From positions 2,790,001 to 2,854,000 of the forward strand of contig NZ_CP014342.1 in NCBI RefSeq assembly GCF_001618685.1: a stretch of DNA of 64,000 nucleotides, read 5' to 3'. Both the position numbers and the translations under genes were made by a program. The stretch is from Geobacillus subterraneus (GTDB taxonomy: Bacteria; Bacillota; Bacilli; Bacillales; Anoxybacillaceae). Of this stretch, positions 44,768-53,232 are shown piece after piece. The first letter of the stretch is position 1, and each line of letters opens with the position of its first letter. A model generated the notes under the pieces. That model was not told the DNA's origin. It made no database searches and worked only from the letters and a program-made list of their open reading frames with translations.

Positions 44768-46006
44768 ATGCTTCTGACATCAAAAAAACCGTCCCCTTCC
44801 TTCGCATTATTTTGGCGTCCGTTCCGGATTTATTGGGGCGGAACGCTGCCGGCGCGCATCGGGGAGTGGGCTGATTTCATCGTTTTAAACTGGGCCGTGC
44901 TGCAGCTTTCCCGCTCGCCGCTCGACCTCGGCGTTCTCAACGTTTGCCGGCTGCTGCCGATCTTTCTATTCAGTTGGCTCGGCGGAGTGCTCGCTGACCG
45001 CCTTCCGCGGCGCCAAGTGCTGGCCGCCTCCTTGCTTGGCATGGCAGGATCTACTTTGGCGATCGCCTGGCTGTTGCATGAGCCGTCCTCCCTCATTTGG
45101 CTGTTTGCCGCTGTCTTCGTCCGTTCGGTTTTTATGGCCATTGAGACGGCGGTGCGCAATGCGTATATCGCTGATCTTGTTCCAGGCGCGGCACTCTCGA
45201 GCGCCATTTCACTGCATACCGCCGCGCTTCATATCGGAAAAATGTTCGGGCCGGCGGCGGCCGGATGGTGGCTCGCTTCGATGGATGGCGCCCCGCTGCT
45301 TGTCGTCTACAGCGCGCTGCTTATTGCCGCCGCTCTTGCGGTATCGTCTTTAGAGGACGGCCGTCCCCGCCGCCCAGCTGTGCGTCCGGCGGAAGGCGAC
45401 AAAGGAGAAGCCATCCGTTATATCAGGGATACCCCGCTCATCCGGGCGCTGCTCGCCCTTTCGCTCATCCCGATGACGTTCGGCTTTGCCTATTCGGCGG
45501 TCACCCCGCTTCTTGTTGACGCGTTGGCCAAAGGCGATGCCGGGGATTTCGCCTTGCTTCTTTCCGTCTCATCCGCCGGGGCATTGCTTGGTACGGCTTG
45601 GCTTTCCTTCCGGCCGGTCGAGGCGGTCGGCAAATGGCTGATCGTTTCATTGCTCGCCTTTTCTTTATCGTTGCTTCTATGGATCGTCTCGTTTGAACAT
45701 CAGCTGCTTTGCCTTGCCGCCATGGCGTTGGCCGGGCTGACCGGGCAGCTGTATCGGACGCTATGCCGCCTGGCCGTCCAACTGACCGTTCCGGATCAGC
45801 TGCGCGGGCGGATCATGAGCATCGCCTTAATGGACCGCGGCTTCATCCCGCTCGGCACGCTTTTGCTTACCGCCATCGCCGAGTACGCGGGGGCAAAAAC
45901 CGCCGGCTATGCGATGGGATGGCTTTGCCTTCTTTGCGTCCTTGCCTTTTGGCGGCGAAAAGAACTATGGAACATCTCCACAGGAGGACGAACATGGAAC
46001 GATTGA
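44768..46006 (+). CDS. MFS transporter, probable siderophore exporter
   Basis: A 412-residue major facilitator with about 12 transmembrane segments and the EntS/MFS_3 pattern: LGVLNVCRLLPIFLFSWLGG, VLADRLPRRQVLAAS (motif A), FVRSVFMAIETAVRNAYIADL, SSAISLHTAALHIGKMFGPAAAGWW, and LRGRIMSIALMDRGFIPLG in the second half. In NIS operons an MFS pump of this group (SfaA, SbnD, PvsC) exports the finished siderophore, so the same role is inferred. Its end overlaps the PLP decarboxylase by 13 bp. Confidence 0.88.
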   Translation: MLLTSKKPSPSFALFWRPFRIYWGGTLPARIGEWADFIVLNWAVLQLSRSPLDLGVLNVCRLLPIFLFSWLGGVLADRLPRRQVLAASLLGMAGSTLAIAWLLHEPSSLIWLFAAVFVRSVFMAIETAVRNAYIADLVPGAALSSAISLHTAALHIGKMFGPAAAGWWLASMDGAPLLVVYSALLIAAALAVSSLEDGRPRRPAVRPAEGDKGEAIRYIRDTPLIRALLALSLIPMTFGFAYSAVTPLLVDALAKGDAGDFALLLSVSSAGALLGTAWLSFRPVEAVGKWLIVSLLAFSLSLLLWIVSFEHQLLCLAAMALAGLTGQLYRTLCRLAVQLTVPDQLRGRIMSIALMDRGFIPLGTLLLTAIAEYAGAKTAGYAMGWLCLLCVLAFWRRKELWNISTGGRTWND

Positions 46007-47199
46007 ATACTGTCATTCAAACGATCGCAAGCCGCAAGACCAAACAGCGGTCTCCGCTTTGCGCCTATGTATATGACTTGGAAGGCCTGCGCGCCCACAC
46101 AGCAAGCTTATCTGCCCCGCTTCCCCCTTCCGTGCAGCTCTTTTACGCCGTGAAGGCGAACGCGGATGAGCACATCTTGAAAACGGTCGCGCCACATGTC
46201 ACGGGTTTTGAAGTCGCCTCGGGCGGCGAGCTGCAAAAAGTCCGCCGCCTGTTTTCTGATGCGCCGGTCATTTTCGGTGGGCCGGGAAAAACGGATGAGG
46301 AACTTATCGCAGCGCTCGAGGCGCGCGTCGCTCTCATTCATATCGAAAGCCTTTGGGAACTGCAGCGGCTCAGCTGGATCGCCGCCGAACGGCAAACGAC
46401 CGCGCGCGTGCTCTTGCGGGTCAATTTGCGGCAAGCTGCCTCAGGCGCGACACTGCATATGGCTGGAAAACCGACCCAATTTGGCATCGACGAACGGCAT
46501 ATCGCCGAAGCCATCTATATAGCGCTGGCGCTTCCATCTGTGGATCTGCAAGGATTTCATTTTCATTCGATGTCCAATCATACCGACGAGCAGGCCCATC
46601 TTTCTTTTATCGAAACGTGCCTGTCGTTCGTCGCGCAAGCGGAAAAAACATACAGGCGTCCGTTTTCGGTCGTTAACGTCGGAGGCGGAGTCGGCATCCA
46701 TTACAGCGATCCGGATCGGCCGTTTCACTGGGATTGGTTTGCCAAAGAACTGAACCTTCTGCTGCGCCGCCACGCTTCCCGGCATTGGACCGTCATTTTT
46801 GAGCTTGGCCGTTTGATCACCGCTCATAGCGGATATTACGCTGCAGAAGTGCTCGATCTGAAAAACAATTACGGAACGTATTTTGCGATTCTCCGCGGCG
46901 GCACCCATCATCTCCGGCTGCCGGCGGCTTGGAAAATGAACCATCCGTTTCTCATTATTCCGGTCAACGAATGGCCTTACCCGTTCGACCGCCCGTCTTT
47001 GTTCAATGAACGGGTGACGTTAGCCGGCGAGTTGTGCACGCCAAACGACGTATTGGCCCGGGATGTGCCTTGCGCCCGTCTGCGCGTCGGTGACATCGTG
47101 CTGTTCCGCTGTGCCGGCGCCTACGGCTGGGACATTTCCCACCATGACTTTCTAAGCCACCCGCACCCGGAATTTATTTACCTTGAGCCATCGACATAA
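45994..47199 (+). CDS. PLP-dependent decarboxylase of the DapDC/Orn-DC (fold III) family
   Basis: A 401-residue fold-type III enzyme. The PLP Lys is in LFYAVKANADEHIL (about residue 52), the FHFHSMSNHTDEQ block binds the phosphate region, VNVGGGVGIHY is the Gly-rich loop, and FELGRLITAHSGYYAAEV and GELCTPNDVLARD follow. The last resembles GPxCESxD of diaminopimelate decarboxylase, with Thr-Pro in place of Glu-Ser. The C-terminal CAGAYGWDISHHDF carries the Tyr. Comparable enzymes in siderophore operons (SbnH, PvsE) decarboxylate a citryl-amino acid to make the amine arm, which is the likely job here. ATG at 45994 has AGGAGG. The older open frame upstream is off-frame MFS sequence. Confidence 0.88.
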   Translation: MERLNTVIQTIASRKTKQRSPLCAYVYDLEGLRAHTASLSAPLPPSVQLFYAVKANADEHILKTVAPHVTGFEVASGGELQKVRRLFSDAPVIFGGPGKTDEELIAALEARVALIHIESLWELQRLSWIAAERQTTARVLLRVNLRQAASGATLHMAGKPTQFGIDERHIAEAIYIALALPSVDLQGFHFHSMSNHTDEQAHLSFIETCLSFVAQAEKTYRRPFSVVNVGGGVGIHYSDPDRPFHWDWFAKELNLLLRRHASRHWTVIFELGRLITAHSGYYAAEVLDLKNNYGTYFAILRGGTHHLRLPAAWKMNHPFLIIPVNEWPYPFDRPSLFNERVTLAGELCTPNDVLARDVPCARLRVGDIVLFRCAGAYGWDISHHDFLSHPHPEFIYLEPST

Positions 47200-47200
47200 C

Positions 47201-47237
47201 AAAGCGGGCCTCCATTTGGAAGCCCGCTCGTTTCCTT
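47201..47237. terminator. Terminator between the siderophore operon and the RDD gene
   Basis: AGCGGGCxTCC / GGAxGCCCGCT (47203-47213 and 47218-47228), followed by CGTTTCCTTG. It lies between converging genes. Confidence 0.75.
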
Positions 47238-47239
47238 GT

Positions 47240-47653
47240 TTACGCCGTCGGCTTTTCTGTTGTCACATACGTGCCGGCGATAAAATCGTGAATCGATCGT
47301 TTGTCTTCCCTTGCAGCTACCATAATCGCACTGATGATCAGACCGATGCCAAACGTAATAAAATAAACGATTCCGCCGACGAACGAGCGCAAAAACATCG
47401 TGCCGATGCCGACTTTGCCGCCGTTTACTTTTGCAATCCGGATGCCAATCATCCGTTTGCCGACCGTATAGCCATACCAGACCGCCGGAACAACTAAAGC
47501 GTAAAGCAAGTTGGCCAATGTCGTAAACCAGTTCGTTTCCATACTACCCGTAATCAAATAGCCGATGACCGAAATCGGAATGCCGATCACAATAGCGTCC
47601 AACAAGTTAGCCAACAGCCGCTTCCAAAATCCAGCCGGGTTCGTCACCGCCAT
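47240..47653 (-). CDS. RDD-family membrane protein
   Basis: A 137-residue protein with about three hydrophobic helices: GFWKRLLANLLDAIVIGIPI with the typical R..A...D near the start, then VVPAVWYGYTVGKRMIGIRI, and YFITFGIGLIISAIMVA. It ends DKRSIHDFIAGTYV, the family finishing motif. RDD proteins are of uncertain function; some act in Na+/H+ exchange. It is a single gene, convergent with the siderophore operon. Confidence 0.85.
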   Translation of the reverse strand: MAVTNPAGFWKRLLANLLDAIVIGIPISVIGYLITGSMETNWFTTLANLLYALVVPAVWYGYTVGKRMIGIRIAKVNGGKVGIGTMFLRSFVGGIVYFITFGIGLIISAIMVAAREDKRSIHDFIAGTYVTTEKPTA

Positions 47654-47939
47654 ATGCCTTCCCCCCTCCTGCCTTTTTTATATTGTATTCGCTATGAACA
47701 GTACAATTGTCATTTTAACCTAAATTCAGGCAAGAAATCCATACGTCAAGGGCGGTCAAGACTTTCCGGCCCAGAGTTCTGAGCCATCTTCGGATCGGCG
47801 AAGATGAAAAGTTTCCCTAAAAGGGTGGTATTTATGAAAAATACGTATATAGTAGACTAAGAAGCGTTCCTTTTGCGTGATGAGCTCAGCAGCTGGCATG
47901 GGCAGGCGGCGACATTTTTCATGAAAGGCATGACAACAT
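47654..47939. other. Intergenic region between RDD and TauE/SafE genes
   Basis: About 285 bp. A hairpin CATCTTCG / CGAAGATG lies around 47787-47807, ahead of a GGTGG site and a short open frame (MKNTYIVD) that I think is chance. It may be a leader hairpin of the TauE/SafE gene. No known riboswitch pattern is seen. Confidence 0.4.
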
Positions 47940-48671
47940 ATGTGGGAGCTTATTTTCGTATTTGCCATTCTGTTTGTCGGCAGTTTCATTCAAGGGGCGA
48001 GCGGGTTTGGCTTCGGCTTGTTTTCTATGGGACTTTTGCCGATTTTATTAACGTTTAAGGACAGCACATTATTAGTGCTCGCTTTGACCATCCTTATATC
48101 GCTCCACGTGGCGGTCAAATTCAGAAAATCCATTCGCGGTAAAGACCTTCTTTTGATTTTGAGTTTCGCCTTAGCGGGGCGCGTGTTGTCGTTCTTTATC
48201 CTGAACTTCTACGGCGAGACAGAGGCCATGCAAAAACTGTTGGGCCTTGTGCTCATGGGGATGGTTATTTATCTTTATATGAGCGAAAAAAACGGTTATG
48301 CCCGATCATTTGAAAAGCCCGTCTTTCCTATGTTGATCGGTTTGATCGGCGGAATGATCGGGGGAATCTTCGCCGTAGGCGGTCCTTTTTTCGTCTTTTA
48401 CTTTCTGATGCGCTATAAAGAAAAAGAAAGCTATCATGCCAATCTCCAAGCGTCCTTTGTCATCATGAATAGTTTTACGATCCTTTTGCATGGCATTCAT
48501 GGAGACTTTACCGATTCGTTCGTTCTTTACTTTTTGCTTGGGGCCGTTGCTGTATTAGCAGGTGTACACGCAGGGCTGAAATGGTTTGAACGCCTGCCGC
48601 ATACACGGATTAAAAATGTGGCTTCTTTCATTGTGTTTGCAGCGGGAATGAATTTGTTGATCTTTTCGTAG
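47940..48671 (+). CDS. TauE/SafE-family membrane transporter
   Basis: A 243-residue polytopic protein, about seven or eight hydrophobic segments. The start FAILFVGSFIQGASGFGFGLF and the repeated second half FPMLIGLIGGMIGGIFAVGG with the GGxFxxGGP pattern are the TauE/SafE (DUF81) hallmarks. Members export sulfite, sulfoacetate or other organosulfur anions, but the substrate here cannot be told. The lower GC and richer Phe/Ile/Leu codon use than neighbouring genes is noticeable. It is a lone gene with a terminator. Confidence 0.86.
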   Translation: MWELIFVFAILFVGSFIQGASGFGFGLFSMGLLPILLTFKDSTLLVLALTILISLHVAVKFRKSIRGKDLLLILSFALAGRVLSFFILNFYGETEAMQKLLGLVLMGMVIYLYMSEKNGYARSFEKPVFPMLIGLIGGMIGGIFAVGGPFFVFYFLMRYKEKESYHANLQASFVIMNSFTILLHGIHGDFTDSFVLYFLLGAVAVLAGVHAGLKWFERLPHTRIKNVASFIVFAAGMNLLIFS

Positions 48672-48676
48672 CATGT

Positions 48677-48712
48677 GAAAAAGGATGCCCGAAAAAGCGG
48701 GACATCCTTTCC
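48677..48712 (+). terminator. Terminator of the TauE/SafE gene
   Basis: AAGGATGCCCG / CGGGACATCCTT around a five-base A-rich loop (48681-48709). T tract is weak. Confidence 0.7.
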
Positions 48713-48784
48713 ATTTGCACAATGGGGAAACCGACCATGATCGCCATATCAAACTGGCCGACATGGACAGCTTTTCTCCCCTCT

Positions 48785-50311
48785 TTACCCCAGCTTAGCG
48801 ACCACCGCCGAGAAATCGTCCGAAAGCGGCCCTTTTTGGGCAAAATGGCGGCGCAGGCGGGCTAACAGCGCACGCTCGTCGAGCGAAACATACGGCGCCA
48901 ACGCATCGCGGAACGCCTCGATATTTTTCCGGACCGAACCCACCTCCCCTTCGATGGCTCCATCGGAATACAATACAAGCGTCGCTCCCGGTTCATAGCG
49001 CAGCTGACCGCTCTCGATGAAAAGGCGCGGGAGCAGCCCGATCGGCGCACAACCGCGATCCAATTCGGCCACCGTGCCGTCCGGCTGGAACAAAAACCCT
49101 GGCGGATGGCCGGCCGATGCATACTCGATCACCCGTTCCTCCACATCAACAAGGACATACACGGCGGTGAAATAATACGTCATCCGTCCGTTTTCATGGT
49201 ACAGCTGGCGCATATGCCTATTCAGCTCGCGGAACACTTCTTTCGGAACGATCCCTTTGCGGATGATGCCGTTAAGAAGCGAACGGACCGACATGCAAAT
49301 CAGCGAAGCCGCTGCTCCGTGACCCATCACGTCCATTAAAAAAATACCGTACCGCTGTTTGTCGATCGGATACCATGCATACATGTCGCCGCCCAGCTCC
49401 TGCGACGGGATGTATGTTCCAGCGATGCCGATCCCGTTGGCTGACAACGGCTTGCTTAATACGCGCTTCTGCACTTCGCGGGCCAGCGTTAAATCATCCT
49501 TCATCGCCTCAACGTAAGGCGACTCGCGGAACGGGCCGGAAAACAAAAACAAGTAAAAGGAAATGCCCCCTTCTTGGCTATAAACGGCTCGCACCGTCGT
49601 TCGCCTAACAGACACGGAGCCGTTTTTCTGCCGCCAGCGCACCCGTCCTTGCCATTCCCCGCCTTCGTCAATTCCGGTTTTGATCACTTCGTAAAACCAG
49701 GAATCATAATAGCCGGCATAAAGCGTATGCAGCGGCTGGCCGATGACTTCTGCACTGTAGCCGGTGATTTTCGTAAACGCCGGGTTGATGAACCGAACGG
49801 CGAACTCACCGTCGGTTACGAGCATCGCCTGTTCGATGGCGGCGTACACTTGCTCAGCGAGCCGAAGCTCATCTCCGTTCCGTTTCGCCTCCGTAATGTC
49901 CGTGACAAAGCCGCTGATCAATTTTCCTTCCTCCGGTTCGCCAAGCACGGGAACCGTCCGCTCAAGCACCCAGCGTACAGACCCGTCCCGCTGGTTAACA
50001 ATGCGATATGTTTGCACATTCGCTTCAACTTCCCGAGGGAACGCCCACTTTTCCTCCGCCTTAGCGCGGTCATCGGGGTATAATAGTTTGATCCATACAT
50101 CTGTATCATGATAAAAAGCGGCCGGAGGCAGACCGTATAGCTGCTCACATGACGAAGAAATAAACAATATTTTCCTTTGATCCGGCGCCGCCAACCAGTA
50201 TACATCATCACGCGGTGCGAACAGCACGTTCATTTTTTCGAGGCTGTCGAGCAGTTCCCGCCATGCGAAGTCTTTGTAGTGTCGAAGATATTCCAAAAAC
50301 CCGTTGATCAT
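48785..50311 (-). CDS. PAS-PAS-PP2C (SpoIIE/RsbU-type) phosphatase
   Basis: A 508-residue cytosolic phosphatase for a partner-switching system. Two PAS domains (about residues 35-150 and 150-275) contain FISSSCEQLYGLPPAAFYHD, and FINPAFTKITGYSAEVIGQP. The PP2C domain (about 290-505) has the metal-binding motifs SQELGGDMYAWYP, IFLMDVMGHGAAASLIC, VLYSDGAIEG and SDDFSAVVAKLG. Such enzymes dephosphorylate a STAS antagonist to release a regulator. It follows the STAS gene by 6 bp on the same strand. The stress or redox signal sensed by the PAS domains is unknown. Confidence 0.9.
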   Translation of the reverse strand: MINGFLEYLRHYKDFAWRELLDSLEKMNVLFAPRDDVYWLAAPDQRKILFISSSCEQLYGLPPAAFYHDTDVWIKLLYPDDRAKAEEKWAFPREVEANVQTYRIVNQRDGSVRWVLERTVPVLGEPEEGKLISGFVTDITEAKRNGDELRLAEQVYAAIEQAMLVTDGEFAVRFINPAFTKITGYSAEVIGQPLHTLYAGYYDSWFYEVIKTGIDEGGEWQGRVRWRQKNGSVSVRRTTVRAVYSQEGGISFYLFLFSGPFRESPYVEAMKDDLTLAREVQKRVLSKPLSANGIGIAGTYIPSQELGGDMYAWYPIDKQRYGIFLMDVMGHGAAASLICMSVRSLLNGIIRKGIVPKEVFRELNRHMRQLYHENGRMTYYFTAVYVLVDVEERVIEYASAGHPPGFLFQPDGTVAELDRGCAPIGLLPRLFIESGQLRYEPGATLVLYSDGAIEGEVGSVRKNIEAFRDALAPYVSLDERALLARLRRHFAQKGPLSDDFSAVVAKLG

Positions 50312-50317
50312 GAAACG

Positions 50318-50650
50318 TCATTCTCCGCTGAAATAATCGATGGCGTCCTTTTCTGTGGCGAATAATTTAATAAACGAAGAAAATTTGACAATATGGAAAA
50401 TTTCCGCGAGTGACCCTGTCACTCCGGCAACGACCAGTTCTTTTTGCTGGGCTCTGGCGGCCATCACGCTGTCGGCGATCATGCCGAGCCCGGCGCTGTT
50501 GATGTAGTTGACCGCTTCCATGTTAACGATCAACTGGTCAGCCTGTTCGGCTAACAGCCGTTCAAGCGCTTGGCGAAACGATTCCACATTATTTAATGTG
50601 ATATCTTCCGTCCATGTCAGTGTGCAAATTGCCCCTTGTTTCGTCTCCAT
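50318..50650 (-). CDS. STAS-domain anti-sigma factor antagonist
   Basis: A 110-residue SpoIIAA/RsbV-like protein. It has the phosphorylatable-Ser region YINSAGLGMIADSVMAAR (near residue 57), with the preceding NMEAVN strand and final FVKFSSFIKLF. It is the switchable partner of the HATPase kinase encoded just upstream (18-bp gap) and of the PP2C phosphatase just downstream. ATG follows GGAGGAAG. Confidence 0.9.
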   Translation of the reverse strand: METKQGAICTLTWTEDITLNNVESFRQALERLLAEQADQLIVNMEAVNYINSAGLGMIADSVMAARAQQKELVVAGVTGSLAEIFHIVKFSSFIKLFATEKDAIDYFSGE

Positions 50651-50667
50651 CCTGCTTCCTCCAATGG

Positions 50668-51069
50668 TTACTCATTTTTTTTGCATTTGCACATGCAAAG
50701 CAAAACGTTATTTCCCGTTCGCTTCACGTATACATCGTCGACAATATGGGCGATTAGCTGCAGCCCCCTGCCGCGCGGCCCGGTGTTCACGCCGTCGGTT
50801 TTGGCGACGGAAAAGCACCCCCCTCGCTGCTTCACAATAATCGTGAACTGGGTTGTGTCCATTTTCCAAAATATTCTAAACGGTAGTCTTCCTGTTTTTT
50901 GACAATATTCATACGCGTTCGTACACGCTTCCTCCGTCGCCAAGCGAAGAAAAAGGCAGTCGCGCGGCAAAAATCCCACTTCGTTTGCCAGCTGCTCGGT
51001 AATGTCCATCGCTTTTAAGATGTCTGCCGTTTTCATGATCGTCATCGTTCGGATCATGATGACATGCTT
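50668..51069 (-). CDS. HATPase anti-sigma-type serine kinase (RsbW/SpoIIAB-like)
   Basis: About 133 residues of the HATPase_c_2 family. The N-box is LATEEACTNAYEYCQ, and the G2 region is VNTGPRGRGLQLIAHIVDDV. Such proteins hold a sigma factor or other target and phosphorylate a STAS antagonist. ATG at 51069 is chosen with GGGG seven bases ahead (AGGGGAATGCCG). It heads a three-gene unit with STAS and PP2C. No sigma factor gene follows or precedes it, so its target is not local. Confidence 0.86.
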   Translation of the reverse strand, partial: KHVIMIRTMTIMKTADILKAMDITEQLANEVGFLPRDCLFLRLATEEACTNAYEYCQKTGRLPFRIFWKMDTTQFTIIVKQRGGCFSVAKTDGVNTGPRGRGLQLIAHIVDDVYVKRTGNNVLLCMCKCKKNE

Positions 51070-51229
51070 CATCGGCATTCCCCTATCTTTCTTTGCTTGC
51101 ACGCGCAGTCAAACGCAACATGGCAGCTTTTTCACTATAACACGCTCGGATGCTGGGAAAAACGGATTGGAATGCTATCTTTTCTTCCTTATTGTTCCAC
51201 CCCTACAGGAAAAATAGTGCTTATTTACT

Positions 51230-51244
51230 ATATTATCATTATAA
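51230..51244. promoter_or_regulatory. PerR-like box upstream of the partner-switching operon
   Basis: On the minus strand TTATAATGATAATAT matches the PerR consensus TTATAATNATTATAA at 12 of 14 defined positions. It lies about 165 bp before the HATPase start, in a plausible promoter area (GTATTATAATGATA). Fur-family PerR or a sibling could act here; a match in AT-rich sequence is easily random. Confidence 0.4.
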
Positions 51245-51336
51245 TACAAAATGGATTCCATTCCAATTTCCTACACTTTTTGTCCCCAGCGTTCGCTTTC
51301 GAATACAACACTTCCTTAGCTTGCATGATAAAAAAG

Positions 51337-51373
51337 GAACATCATGGCTCCTATCGTCCGATGATGCTCCCCT
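51337..51373 (-). terminator. Terminator of the LuxR-type regulator gene
   Basis: GGAGCATCAT / ATGATGTTCC (51361-51370 and 51341-51350 on the plus strand), then TTTTTT on the minus strand. Confidence 0.75.
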
Positions 51374-53024
51374 AATGACGCTGCCGGCGGTGACTTAGCT
51401 GATACACAAGGGCAATCAGCTGCGACCGGTCATTGACACCTATCTTTTGAAAAATATTCGTGATGTGATTTTTCACTGTATGGACACTGATGAACAGCCG
51501 TTCTGAAATTTCGCGGTTGCTGCAGCCTTGGACAAGCAGTTCAAGCACATCCATTTCCCGAGCCGTCAGTTGTTCAGACAACATTTGAACATTGACCGCC
51601 TGCCCGCCCCCTCCTTGAGCGGCGCCATTCATCATCATCACTCCGACGGACACTAGCGCTGTCATATACACTTCAGCCTCTTTCGCTTCGTCCGTTTCCT
51701 TTAAATGGACGGCAAGAACGCCATAATGACCGTCGCGGACAAAAAACGGCACCTCCATTACTGTTTTGTCCCCCACTTGGCGCAAAGCCGGGACTTGGTT
51801 TTTCGCCACCTGTTCAATGCCGCGGCCATAACGGCGGAGCACATCATCCCGGTAACAGGACGCCATCTCGTCGGAAATCGCCCCTTCATGAACGGTGACT
51901 GCCTTGCCGCCGCACAATATCGCGCAAACGAAATCGCCATAAGCAAGCTCGATCGCGAACTCGGCCATCATGCGGACGATTTCTTCCTCCTGTTGTACAA
52001 CGCGCATCGCTCGGCCGATTTCGATTAACATTGATAAGCGCATGAAATGACGGTCCATTTTTGCATCAGCGGCCGCACATCGCGCAAGCAAATGCCCGTA
52101 TTGAACGAGCGCGGCGCCAAGCGGCTGCATTGCCTCCGGCAGCGAGGAGGCAGTCTCGCTGCCAACAACGACCCACCCTTCCGCTTTTCGCCCATATACC
52201 GCCGGATATACGATCATCGCTTTCGGACGGATGCCATGGCGGACAAAAAATGAAAAGCGCGGATCTAACGCCGCATCTTGAAAATAAGCAGGATAGAGCG
52301 GTGGTTCGAGGAAAGAGAGCGGCGGAAACAATTCATCAACCATCTTGCCATATAGCTGCCCGGCTTTCCCGCCGCTCGTTGCCGCCACCACCCATCCTTG
52401 CTGGCACTTTTCAATATACAGCGCCATATCAAGGCGCTCGTCCATCTTGCGCAGCTGGTGAAGCAGCTTATCCGCACCATTTAGGGCAGCGCGATCGGTT
52501 ACCGCCGTTTTCAGCAGCTGTCCGTATTCATTGTACCTCTGTTTGCGGCGCTCGCCGCCGATCAACTCTCCACAAATAGCCGCCATCTTTTCGATCTCGT
52601 TCAGCTTTGCTTCGATCGCCCGGGCCGGCAGCGCGTCTGCCTGTTCGAGGGCGGCCGTCCACTCCCGGGCATCGGAAACTGGCTGTTCGCAAATGAGCCA
52701 TTTCGTTTCTTCTTCTATAAACACGCCAGCCCAAATCCAATATTCTGCCCTCCCGTCGACAAACACAGGAGCCATGATGCTTTTCATCCCTAAATGCCCG
52801 GCTGGTACAACGGCCGGCCGACGCCACCCGTCAACCGCCAACTCCTCGGGGCAAAAAAATGATGAGGCCCTCTTTTTCGCAACAAATAAAACGAGCTCCG
52901 CCAGCTCGGTCATATTCGATACTTTCGTTACTGGATTGCCGCTGCTATCCACAATCATGATGCTTAACTCCGTTAATGACGCATACGCATCTTGGACATA
53001 TTGCAACAAATCATTGATCGCCAA
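51372..53024 (-). CDS. LuxR-family regulator with PocR-like/GAF sensor
   Basis: A 550-residue transcription factor. The N-terminal part (about residues 1-150: MAINDLLQYVQDAYASLTEL with SIMIVDSSGNPVTKVSN, SFFCPEELAVDGWRRP, APVFVDGRAEYWIWAGVF) resembles the PocR/DUF sensory domain. A GAF-like domain occupies about 320-470 (MLIEIGRAMRVVQQEEEIVR, VMEVPFFVRDGHYGVLAVHL). The HTH_LuxR is at the C-terminus (LTAREMDVLELLVQG, SNREISERLFISVHTVKNHI). It is transcribed in the same direction as the partner-switching genes, ended by its own terminator 300 bp before them. The TTG at 53024 is preceded by GAGGGC. Its ligand is unknown. Confidence 0.85.
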   Translation of the reverse strand: MAINDLLQYVQDAYASLTELSIMIVDSSGNPVTKVSNMTELAELVLFVAKKRASSFFCPEELAVDGWRRPAVVPAGHLGMKSIMAPVFVDGRAEYWIWAGVFIEEETKWLICEQPVSDAREWTAALEQADALPARAIEAKLNEIEKMAAICGELIGGERRKQRYNEYGQLLKTAVTDRAALNGADKLLHQLRKMDERLDMALYIEKCQQGWVVAATSGGKAGQLYGKMVDELFPPLSFLEPPLYPAYFQDAALDPRFSFFVRHGIRPKAMIVYPAVYGRKAEGWVVVGSETASSLPEAMQPLGAALVQYGHLLARCAAADAKMDRHFMRLSMLIEIGRAMRVVQQEEEIVRMMAEFAIELAYGDFVCAILCGGKAVTVHEGAISDEMASCYRDDVLRRYGRGIEQVAKNQVPALRQVGDKTVMEVPFFVRDGHYGVLAVHLKETDEAKEAEVYMTALVSVGVMMMNGAAQGGGGQAVNVQMLSEQLTAREMDVLELLVQGCSNREISERLFISVHTVKNHITNIFQKIGVNDRSQLIALVYQLSHRRQRH

Positions 53025-53232
53025 TTCGCCCTCAACTCTCCTAAATCATGTTTTTTATCCTCATCTATTATGAACAAACGAACTGCAAGAAATCAAGTTT
53101 CCGCCCCGGCCGAAAGCAAAAACAATCCGGCGCGGCGCCCGCATGAAACAGGCGGCCGACGCCGGGGAAAATCGGTGCCGTCTAGGCTGGTGAACAAGCG
53201 GACGGCATGAGCCCCTCCCGCCAGAAACCAAG

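Noticed and set aside
45709-45993. Long open frame ahead of the PLP decarboxylase
   Set aside because: It is the MFS gene in another frame; the decarboxylase start with AGGAGG is at 45994.
47787-47860. Hairpin and leader before TauE/SafE considered as a sulfur-sensing riboswitch
   Set aside because: No SAM or other riboswitch core motif could be found in the sequence.
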